Assembly: GCA_964542475.1 (NCBI GenBank)
Contig: CAZIUL010000022.1
Location: 1-64,000 of the forward strand
Source of the DNA: CAZIUL01 sp964542475
GTDB taxonomy: Bacteria; Planctomycetota; B15-G4; CAYZWU01
Direction of reading: 5' to 3'
Length of the DNA stretch: 64,000 nucleotides
The notes under the pieces were generated by a model, which saw only the letters and a list, made by a program, of their open reading frames with translations, made no database searches and had not been told where the DNA came from. Every line of letters starts with the position of its first letter. Positions within the stretch are counted from its first letter, which is position 1. This document shows positions 25,405 through 32,786 of this stretch, in pieces. The translations under genes were made by a program, and so were the position numbers.

Positions 25405-28400
25405 ATGCTTCTTCCCGACGTCTCCATTCGCAAGCCGGTGATGGCGATCATGATGACGATGGCGTTGCTCGTGTTCGGCGGAATCGGGTACATGCGCCTT
25501 CCCATCCGCGAGATGCCTGACATCGAACTGCCCACGGTGACGGTCACGGTCCCATATCCCGGCGCGGCGCCGGAGGTGGTGGAGGAGGAGGTTGCCGATC
25601 CTCTCGAGGAGGTAATCAACACGATCCAGGGGATCAAGACTCTCAAATCCACCAGCATGGAAGGCGGGGCCAGCATCACGATCACGTTCGAGCTTGACGA
25701 GAACATCGATGTGGCCACGCAGGAGGTTCGCGACAAGGTCGCGCTCGTGCGGCAGGAGCTTCCAGACGAGGTAAAGGAGCCCATGGTCCAGAAGCTGGAC
25801 CTCAACTCCTTTGCCATCATGTGGCTCGCGCTCTGCTCGGAGGAGCGCTCTGCTGTCGAGATCTCGGAGTACGCGGACAAGGTGATCAAGCCGCGCCTGG
25901 AGAACCTGAAGGGCGTGGGCCAGGTCATGCTCGGGGGTGAGCAGATTTTCGCGGTGAGGATCTGGCTCGATCCGGCGAAACTCGTGGCAAGCGGCGTCAC
26001 TGTCAGTGATGTGGCGGCCGCGCTCAGGACGCAGAACGTGGAGATCCCCAGCGGCCGGGTGGAGAGCTTCAGCAGGGAGTTCTCGGTCAAGACCGAGGGC
26101 ATGCTGAAAAACGTTGAGGCGTTCAACGCGCTGATCGTCGCGCATCGCGGGGGCACGCCGATCCGTTTGCAGGATGTGGGCCGAGCAGTGCCGGGGGCGC
26201 GCGACAACCGGTCGCTCGCCCGTTTTACGAGGCCCCCGCGCACGCTGTATCAGTCCACTGTCGGGCTCGGGATTCTCAAGCAGTCGGATGGAAACACGGT
26301 CGCCGTGGCCGGCCGCGTCAAGCAGGAGGTGGACACTATTATCGCGGATCTTCCGCCCGGCTACACCCTGTACATCGCGTACGACTCATCGGTTTACGTG
26401 GAGGAATCGATCAACGAGGTGAGGGAAGCGCTCATCCTCGGCGGCATCCTGGCCGTTGCCGTTATCTTCTTTTTTCTCCTGAGCTGGCGCTCCACAATCA
26501 TTGCGGGACTCGCGATTCCGACCTCCATCATCGCCACGTTCGCCGTGATCTATTTCCTCGGTTTCACCATAAACACGCTGACCCTGCTCGCGCTGACCAT
26601 CTCCGTGGGAGTGGTGATCGACGATGCCATCGTGGTGCTCGAAAACATCTTTCGCCATTCAGCGAGCGGAAAAACACGAAAAGAGGCGGCCAGGATCGGC
26701 TCCGACGAGATCGCGTTCGCAGCCATGGCCGCAACCTTTTCCATTGCTGCGGTTTTTCTGCCGGTTGCTTTCATACGCGGCATGATCGGCAGGATGTTCT
26801 ACGAGTTCGGCATGACCGTGGCCGTGGCCGTGTTGATCTCGCTGTTCGTCGCGCTCACCCTCACGCCCATGCTCTGCTCGAGGTACCTGAAAGAAGCGGG
26901 CGCAAGAAAGCGGTTTTTCATGCGTGTGGTCGAGGGTGGGTACGAGGTCCTGAACAGCGTCTACACCTTCTTTTTGAAGGGCGCGGTTCGCGTAAGGTGG
27001 CTCGTGCTCGCCATAGGGGTCGCTGTCTTTGTGGTGAGCATCCTGCTCTTTCAGATGCTGGGAAAGGAGATGACACCGCCTGTTGACCAGAGCACGATCA
27101 TCATGTTCATCAAGGGGCCCGAGGGAGCCACCCTCGGCTACATGGACAACTATCTTGGAGAGGTCGAAGAGATCCTTGCCGGGACGCCGGAGGTTCTTTC
27201 GTTCTTTTCCGCTCTCGGCCTTTCCATGGGCGAAATCTCGCAACCGACCGAGGGTGTTGCGTTCATCCGGCTGAAGCCCCTGGAGGAGCGCCGGATGAAG
27301 GGGATGCGCTCGCAGCACGCGGTCATGGCCGAACTGCGGCAGAGGTTCGCCGAGGTCCCGGGATTGGCCGTGCTGGTCCAGGAGCGGCCCGTGATCCAGA
27401 CCGGTTCATTCGGTGCTCCGCTCCAGTTTGTTGTAATGGGACCTGATGTGGATGAGATTTACAGAGAGGTTGAATCGTTCAAGAAGCGGCTGGGCCTGGT
27501 GCCCGGTATCGTTGATGTGGACAGCGATCTCGACGTGAACAAACCGAAGCTGAGGATAGATGTGCTGCGCGACAAGGCAGCGGACCTGGGAGTCACCATT
27601 GCCGACATCGCGCAGGCGATGAGGGTGCTGCTGGGAGGCGACGACACATCCGAGTTCAAGCGCGGGGGCGAGCGCTACGACGTGATGGTGCAGATGGAGG
27701 ATGACGCGCGAAGGGTGCCTGAAGCGATCCACGACATCTACATCCGCTCCGGATCAGGCGGCCTGGTTCCGTTGAGCAACGTGGTCAGGGTGCAAGAAAC
27801 AGTAGGCCCCTCGCAGGTCTTCCGCTACGGCCGCAACCGGGCCACTGTTGTGCAGGGAAACCTGGATGGGATGCCGCTCGCGTCCGCGCTGGAGAAGACC
27901 CAGGCACTCGCCGACGAGATGCTGCCGCCCCATTTCACGACAGCGGTGACAGGCCAGACCGAGGAAATGGAAGAATCGTTCGTATCGCTTACATTCGCTT
28001 TCGTTCTTTCGGTGCTCATCGTCTACATGGTGCTCGCATCCCAGTTCAACCATTTCGTTCACCCGTTCACCATCATGCTCGCCCTGCCGCTGTCCATGAT
28101 CGGGGCGTTCGGCGCCCTTTACCTTTTCGACATGACCTTGAACCTGTTCAGCATCATTGGAATGATCGTGCTGATGGGGCTCGTGACCAAGAACTCCATC
28201 CTGCTTGTTGACTACACGAACAGGCTGCGCGAGGACGGGGTGGAGCTGAAGGAGGCTGTTGTCAGCGCGGGCAAGGTCAGGCTCAGGCCGATCCTCATGA
28301 CAGCGCTTTCCATGGTCTTCGGTGTTCTGCCCGCGGCGATCGGCATGGGCGCCGGTTCCGAGTCGCGGCAGTCAATGGCTGTTGCCACTGCCGGGGGGAT

Positions 28401-28494
28401 GCTCGCGTCGACCCTTCTGACCCTGTTCGTGGTGCCCGCGGTTTACCTCGTGTTCGAGGACATCGCCCGCATGTTCCGGCGGAAAATGAAATAA
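25405..28494 (+). CDS. RND-family efflux transporter permease
   Basis: 1,029 residues, the normal AcrB/MexF length, with two repeats of six helices and two large periplasmic loops. The proton-relay aspartate pair is present in helix 4 (VGVVIDDAIVVLEN), and the matching region in repeat two reads MGLVTKNSILLVDY. It belongs to the hydrophobe/amphiphile efflux class with no metal-pump signature that I can see. Substrate unknown. GGAGG lies 11 nt upstream of the ATG. A short hairpin (GGGCA/TGCCC, about 28502-28514) follows the stop, without a T-run. Confidence 0.93.
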   Translation: MLLPDVSIRKPVMAIMMTMALLVFGGIGYMRLPIREMPDIELPTVTVTVPYPGAAPEVVEEEVADPLEEVINTIQGIKTLKSTSMEGGASITITFELDENIDVATQEVRDKVALVRQELPDEVKEPMVQKLDLNSFAIMWLALCSEERSAVEISEYADKVIKPRLENLKGVGQVMLGGEQIFAVRIWLDPAKLVASGVTVSDVAAALRTQNVEIPSGRVESFSREFSVKTEGMLKNVEAFNALIVAHRGGTPIRLQDVGRAVPGARDNRSLARFTRPPRTLYQSTVGLGILKQSDGNTVAVAGRVKQEVDTIIADLPPGYTLYIAYDSSVYVEESINEVREALILGGILAVAVIFFFLLSWRSTIIAGLAIPTSIIATFAVIYFLGFTINTLTLLALTISVGVVIDDAIVVLENIFRHSASGKTRKEAARIGSDEIAFAAMAATFSIAAVFLPVAFIRGMIGRMFYEFGMTVAVAVLISLFVALTLTPMLCSRYLKEAGARKRFFMRVVEGGYEVLNSVYTFFLKGAVRVRWLVLAIGVAVFVVSILLFQMLGKEMTPPVDQSTIIMFIKGPEGATLGYMDNYLGEVEEILAGTPEVLSFFSALGLSMGEISQPTEGVAFIRLKPLEERRMKGMRSQHAVMAELRQRFAEVPGLAVLVQERPVIQTGSFGAPLQFVVMGPDVDEIYREVESFKKRLGLVPGIVDVDSDLDVNKPKLRIDVLRDKAADLGVTIADIAQAMRVLLGGDDTSEFKRGGERYDVMVQMEDDARRVPEAIHDIYIRSGSGGLVPLSNVVRVQETVGPSQVFRYGRNRATVVQGNLDGMPLASALEKTQALADEMLPPHFTTAVTGQTEEMEESFVSLTFAFVLSVLIVYMVLASQFNHFVHPFTIMLALPLSMIGAFGALYLFDMTLNLFSIIGMIVLMGLVTKNSILLVDYTNRLREDGVELKEAVVSAGKVRLRPILMTALSMVFGVLPAAIGMGAGSESRQSMAVATAGGMLASTLLTLFVVPAVYLVFEDIARMFRRKMK

Positions 28495-28549
28495 GGGAAG
28501 AGGGCAAGGCTGCCCCTACATATCGAGAACCTTTACGATAAAGGCGTCT

Positions 28550-28629
28550 GCGGCGCCGACAGAGCGGCGCCCTCCATTGTTCAACCGGCGCATGTCCTTT
28601 CAACTGGAGGGCGGCACTCTGTTGCCGCC
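28550..28629. repeat. Paired-hairpin intergenic repeat (family A)
   Basis: A GGCGCCG/CGGCGCC hairpin (one substitution in the loop region relative to other copies), CTCCA, linker, TGGAG, then the GGCGGCA/TGCCGCC hairpin. It lies between the convergent efflux permease and GHMP kinase genes. Confidence 0.8.
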
Positions 28630-28668
28630 TCATATCTTTCCTGAACACCGAAACTGACCCCTTCCCCC

Positions 28669-28696
28669 GGAGGGCAACCACAGGGGATTCCCCTAC
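28669..28696. repeat. Family D intergenic repeat overlapping a stop codon
   Basis: A GGAGGGCAACC..GGGGATTCCCCTAC unit. The TAG stop of the GHMP kinase (28693-28695) lies inside the repeat, so the repeat edge defines the end of that gene. Confidence 0.75.
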
Positions 28697-29775
28697 ACCT
28701 CACTGATCCTCACGCCGTCCCCGATAGCGACCGGGTGTGCTGTTCCACCCGCTTTTTCGATTGCGAGGGACACCTCTTTTTCGCGGCCCGGGGCAAGCAC
28801 GAACATGCAGCCGCCCCCGCCCGATCCGTTTATCTTGCCGCCGAGCGCGCCCGCTTCCATGGCCGCATCCATCATTGCCTCGATTTTCGGGGTGGAGATT
28901 TTGAGATGATCGCGCAGTATTTCGTGATGTCTTATCAAGAGCGATCCCAGCTCCTTTGCGTCGAACCGCTCTTGCGAAAGAAGTCCCATTGCCTCGATAA
29001 GGATGTCGCGGTTTTGCAGGTTGCCTAGTAGCACAACCCTCTCGTCGCCATCCAGGCACATCGAAGCCGCGTCCTCGGTTTCCACAAACGTGGTCTTGGT
29101 CAGGTCGAATCCGGGAAGGCGCGACTTGATCTTGAGAATGGCTCTTTCTGCAATGCCCCGCACCCTGCTCAAGATGCCGAGCGTGTCCTTCGGCTGCTGC
29201 GAGTCGCCCAGAATAAGGCCTTCAGGCTTTGCTTCGAGCGGGGTCGCAGGGTTGTCGGAGGAGAAGTCGATGTGGCATATCCCTCCGAACCCGATGGAGA
29301 GCTGATCCATCATGCCGCCGCTCTCATTGAACTCGAGAACCTCGCTCTTGTGCGAATACCTCGCGATTTTCAGGGGATCTTTTGCCTCGCTGCGCCCGGC
29401 CGCGTGCAGCAGCGCAGCGATCCATGCCATGCTCATGGCAGTGGAGCTCGATGTGCCGGCCGCTATCGGTATCCTGGAGCGAAACGTTGCGGTAAGCGCC
29501 TTCGGCAGCTCGATGCCGTCGTCTCGGAGCACATTGATCGCGGATCGCAGGTAATCCCTTTTGTGCTGGTAAACAAGCGGCATTGCCGTGTTGATCAGCG
29601 CCTCCTTGCCGATGTCGGGCATGATGATTTTGTAGCGGTTCAGAGACGGGCTTTCCACGTAAACCTCGTTTTCGAAGTCCAGCCCGATGGCTGCCGCGAT
29701 AACGGGCAGCCCGAGGTAGTCCTGGTGCTCGCCGAACAGGCATACCCTGCCCGGAGCAAAGGCGGTGAACTCCAT
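28693..29775 (-). CDS. GHMP-family sugar kinase
   Basis: 360 residues from the ATG at 29775, chosen for GGAAAGGAG upstream; ten extra codons are open before it. GHMP motifs are in order: substrate motif RVCLFGEHQDYLG near residue 10, resembling the galactokinase signature; the ATP-binding Ser/Gly loop IAAGTSSSTAMS near 105; and C-terminal GALGGKINGSGGGGC near 325. It most likely phosphorylates a free sugar or sugar derivative at C1 in the cytoplasm. Galactose itself is possible, but the sequence does not decide this. It follows the propeller-transglutaminase gene by 42 nt on the same strand. Confidence 0.83.
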   Translation of the reverse strand: MEFTAFAPGRVCLFGEHQDYLGLPVIAAAIGLDFENEVYVESPSLNRYKIIMPDIGKEALINTAMPLVYQHKRDYLRSAINVLRDDGIELPKALTATFRSRIPIAAGTSSSTAMSMAWIAALLHAAGRSEAKDPLKIARYSHKSEVLEFNESGGMMDQLSIGFGGICHIDFSSDNPATPLEAKPEGLILGDSQQPKDTLGILSRVRGIAERAILKIKSRLPGFDLTKTTFVETEDAASMCLDGDERVVLLGNLQNRDILIEAMGLLSQERFDAKELGSLLIRHHEILRDHLKISTPKIEAMMDAAMEAGALGGKINGSGGGGCMFVLAPGREKEVSLAIEKAGGTAHPVAIGDGVRISEV

Positions 29776-29817
29776 CAAAAGGCTCCTTTCCGGAACAGCA
29801 TGCATGATCGACCGACG

Positions 29818-31416
29818 TCAGTTTTCATCATCGAGAGGATCCCATTCAGCGATGTGCTCGGTCCGGACCGTGCACTTTCCTTTTGATGTCCACCTGGCCT
29901 CGCCGTTGTAGGTCCAGCCGAGGTACTCTGACCCGCCCCCGCCGCGCGTGGTGATCAGAAGTGTGTTCGCAATCCACCCGACCCCCTTGAGCCGGTCCGC
30001 GGGTTTTTTCTTGTCGCCGCGGCTCGGGTCGAAAGGGATCCACCCGTACCCGGGCAGGTAGACCTCGGCCCACCTGTGAAAGACATCGTCGTAGCAGGCG
30101 TCATCGCCCCGGATCACCACGGAACCGGCGTAGCGCGCCGGTATGCCCGCGGCGCGGCAGAGCGCGATGAAGCTGAACGTGTACTCGGAGCACGAACCGG
30201 TTCCCCGCTCGAGAACCGTTGGAGCGGTGTTCCATCCTCCCACCATCTCGTACTCGATCTTGCTGATAACGTGGTCATAGATCTTCCAGACGGCTTCAAG
30301 CACGTTTTTTTCGCCGCCCGCGACCTTGTCAGCGGTTTTCATGATGAAGCCGGACCCGATGTCGTACTTTGTCTCGTCAACCAGGTAGTTCTCTTTGATC
30401 GCATCCGGGATGTCCGCAAAGGTTCCCGTCTTTTCCGGGTCGAGAAGGTACAAAACATCGCACAGTTCTACCTCGCACCGCATGATCGCACGGACCTTGC
30501 TAGTCGCTTCAACCCCTTCGAAACGGAAATGTGCAACCTTCTGTCCCCACCGGTCATGGAGGAAATCTAGCGGTTCAGGGTCGAAAACGATCTCTCGCAA
30601 CAGCTTCTGGTTGTCACCGTTAACCGGCACCGCAAAATAGAAGTCGCTTGTCTCGACCATGCCGGGGCCGAGGTTGGACAGCTCCATAACGAACTCCATT
30701 GATGCCTTGCGCTTTTTCGAGATCAGCTTCCTTCCGGGCCCGTCGAGGCATACAAGGCAGAGAGTGTCGCTCTGGTAGTCCGCGCACCATATGCCTCCCC
30801 GGACGCAGGCGAGGCCGTAGGGGTACTTTCCAGGGGACGGGATTTTCATGACAACCCTGCCTGTATCCGGATCGACCCGGTAGAGCATGTCGTCAACCCG
30901 GTCCGCGACCCAAAGGTAGCTGCCGTCGTGCGCCAACCCCGTGGGGTTGGAGGAAGGGGAGGCAAAGGAGTTGATCGTGGTCCCGTCTTCCGGATCAAGG
31001 CTTTCGATCATGTCGTTGCGTTCGTCAGCGCACCACAGGTGTTCACCGTCCCAGGCCAGCCCCTGCGGCTTTCCCATTTCGAGTTCCAGGGTGCGTGTAG
31101 CCACGCCTGTCTTGGGGTCGATCCTGTGGGCGAGCTTTTTTTCGAGATCCGCCACCCAGAGCTGTTCATCATCGAACGCAAGGCCGGTCGGCCAGTATCC
31201 CGGTGTCTCCAGGCTGTTCTTTATTTCGCCGGTTTGCGGATCAACGGCATAAAGTTTATCCGTTCTGCGGTCCGCAACCCAGAGAAGGGTTCCGTCCCAG
31301 GCCATGCCGGTTGTACACCCTGAGGGAGTATAGATCTTCTTTTCGACCTCGCCCACGTCAGGCACCGGGCCTGAGAGAGCGCACAAGCAAAGGGCTCCGA
31401 GAAGCAGATGTATCAT
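29818..31416 (-). CDS. Beta-propeller plus transglutaminase-like protein
   Basis: 532 residues from the ATG at 31416 (AAGGAAAA upstream and a signal peptide beginning MIHLLLGALC). Residues ~30-235 are about five NHL/YVTN-like blades with repeats of the form 'GLAWDG..LW.AD...' and DP.TG turns. A beta-rich linker follows, then a transglutaminase-like core with the full catalytic triad: Cys in GTGSCSEYTF (near 409), His in DVFHRWAEVYL (near 447) and Asp in WIPFDPSRGD (near 463). It is exported, so it may crosslink or proteolyse cell-envelope proteins. The propeller could mediate binding to partner or glycan. Confidence 0.85.
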   Translation of the reverse strand: MIHLLLGALCLCALSGPVPDVGEVEKKIYTPSGCTTGMAWDGTLLWVADRRTDKLYAVDPQTGEIKNSLETPGYWPTGLAFDDEQLWVADLEKKLAHRIDPKTGVATRTLELEMGKPQGLAWDGEHLWCADERNDMIESLDPEDGTTINSFASPSSNPTGLAHDGSYLWVADRVDDMLYRVDPDTGRVVMKIPSPGKYPYGLACVRGGIWCADYQSDTLCLVCLDGPGRKLISKKRKASMEFVMELSNLGPGMVETSDFYFAVPVNGDNQKLLREIVFDPEPLDFLHDRWGQKVAHFRFEGVEATSKVRAIMRCEVELCDVLYLLDPEKTGTFADIPDAIKENYLVDETKYDIGSGFIMKTADKVAGGEKNVLEAVWKIYDHVISKIEYEMVGGWNTAPTVLERGTGSCSEYTFSFIALCRAAGIPARYAGSVVIRGDDACYDDVFHRWAEVYLPGYGWIPFDPSRGDKKKPADRLKGVGWIANTLLITTRGGGGSEYLGWTYNGEARWTSKGKCTVRTEHIAEWDPLDDEN

Positions 31417-31439
31417 GACAGTTTTCCTTATAAGGAACC

Positions 31440-31516
31440 GGAGGGCAACCACGGGGATTGCCCCTACAAGAACGAAAACATTCTGTTGGACCGCAGGGGC
31501 GGTTCGCTAACCGCCC
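31440..31516. repeat. Family D paired-hairpin repeat (full unit)
   Basis: Hairpin one is GGGCAA..TTGCCC and hairpin two is GGGCGGTT..AACCGCCC. CCCCTAC after the first can pair with the GCAGGGG before the second. It occupies the 5' leader of the propeller-transglutaminase gene, 24 nt before its start. Confidence 0.78.
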
Positions 31517-31523
31517 GTGCCCT

Positions 31524-31868
31524 CTAACAGGTCAGGTGCAGCCCGCAGGCCGCATCCTCTCCTTTTTCTAAAAGCCGGTTTAGCTCGTCGCACGCGTCGG
31601 GCGTTGAAAGCGCAACTAGCTTTATGCCCGCTGTTGACAGAGCTTCGCGTGTTTTTTCAGGAACCTCGAGCGCGTTGTAAAAGCCACAACCCATGACGAA
31701 GATCGCGGGTTTTCTCTGGAATACACCGGCCAGGTCTTCCAATGCAAGTGAGTGTCCTTGCATACGCCACCAGTTTTCCTGGATGAAACCGGGAAAAAGC
31801 AACAGGTCCTTCGTGTAAGTTACGCTGTCGATGGTGACCGTCCCAAACCCGACACCGTCGATTTTCAT
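31524..31868 (-). CDS. Mth938-like (DUF498/NDUFAF3 family) protein
   Basis: 114 residues covering the entire Mth938-like domain: IDGVGFGTVTIDSVTYTKDL at the N-terminus, then a Rossmann-like half with IFVMGCGFYNALEVPEKT and a helix beginning DACDELNRLLEKG. In eukaryotes relatives assist complex I assembly; bacterial roles are unclear. The ATG overlaps the lgt stop by four bases (ATGA), giving a translationally coupled pair. Nothing in the sequence links it functionally to lipoprotein maturation. Confidence 0.85.
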   Translation of the reverse strand: MKIDGVGFGTVTIDSVTYTKDLLLFPGFIQENWWRMQGHSLALEDLAGVFQRKPAIFVMGCGFYNALEVPEKTREALSTAGIKLVALSTPDACDELNRLLEKGEDAACGLHLTC

Positions 31869-32692
31869 GGCTTTTTCCTTGATGGTCCTGCTTCTTTAGC
31901 CTGCTCTTTTCGGCTCCTGAAAAAAAGGTAGAGACCCAGCGAGCCCAGGAAAACGCTGATCCACTGTGATGTGGACAAAGGGCCGAAGTTGCCCCGCTCC
32001 GCGAAGTCGCCCCTGAACGTCTCCAGACAGGACCTTGTTATCGAGTAAAGGATCAGGAAAACAGCCGTGACCAGGCCCCTGCGTTTCGACTGCCTCAACA
32101 CGAGCCAGAGCACCAAAAAGATCAAAAAAGCGTTTATCGAGTTGTAGATCTGTGTCGGGTGAAGAAAGTGCACGGGATTTTCCATGTCCGGATTCTGGAG
32201 CTTCATAGGGATAAGAGAATACTCGGAAGCCGGATACGCGATGCCGAACGGATGGTCCGCGTCGACCTCTTTTCCGTAACAGCACCCTGCCATGAGGCAT
32301 CCCCACCTGCCGATGGACTGGCCGAGCATCACAGCGGGCAGACTGAGGTCCACAAGGCTCAAGAACCTGATCTTGTTGCGTCTGGCAAACAAGAAGCATC
32401 CCAGCAATCCGCCGAGAAACCCTCCGTAGTAGACAAGCCCTCCCTTCCAGATGAAAAAGACGGCAAGGGGGTTGCCGAACTCTTCCGTGTGTATGATGAC
32501 GTACAGCAGCCTTGCACCTATGATTCCACAGCCGAGAATCCAGATGAACATGTCCGAGACAAGCGCGGGTTGTATGTTTGTGTGCCTCGATGCATGGCGG
32601 CAGAAGATGAGTGCGGTCAGGAAACCGATGGCAAGCATCAGGCCGTAGGTGCGGAGCGGGTAGAAACCGAAATCGTAAAGTATTGGGTGCAT
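31865..32692 (-). CDS. lgt: Prolipoprotein diacylglyceryl transferase
   Basis: 275-residue inner-membrane enzyme with seven predicted helices. It attaches diacylglycerol to the lipobox cysteine of prolipoproteins. Visible family marks are the conserved SIGRWGCLMAGCCYGK segment (near residue 125-140) and FLHPTQIYN near 195. The ATG at 32692 has GAGGAG upstream. It would serve the several lipoproteins encoded in this window (DUF6807, DUF1080, adaptor, sulfatase-like and hypothetical proteins). Confidence 0.93.
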   Translation of the reverse strand: MHPILYDFGFYPLRTYGLMLAIGFLTALIFCRHASRHTNIQPALVSDMFIWILGCGIIGARLLYVIIHTEEFGNPLAVFFIWKGGLVYYGGFLGGLLGCFLFARRNKIRFLSLVDLSLPAVMLGQSIGRWGCLMAGCCYGKEVDADHPFGIAYPASEYSLIPMKLQNPDMENPVHFLHPTQIYNSINAFLIFLVLWLVLRQSKRRGLVTAVFLILYSITRSCLETFRGDFAERGNFGPLSTSQWISVFLGSLGLYLFFRSRKEQAKEAGPSRKKP

Positions 32693-32786
32693 GGTCTCCT
32701 CGTTGTTTTTCCTGATTATACGACAGAAGTTTCAGGTCTCAATTGTGGGTGGAGGTTTTTTTTGATTGTGGTGATCGGGTGCGCCC

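Noticed and set aside
28502..28514. GGGCA/TGCCC hairpin as a rho-independent terminator after the efflux permease
   Set aside because: There is no T-run after the stem; it looks like part of a D-type repeat instead.
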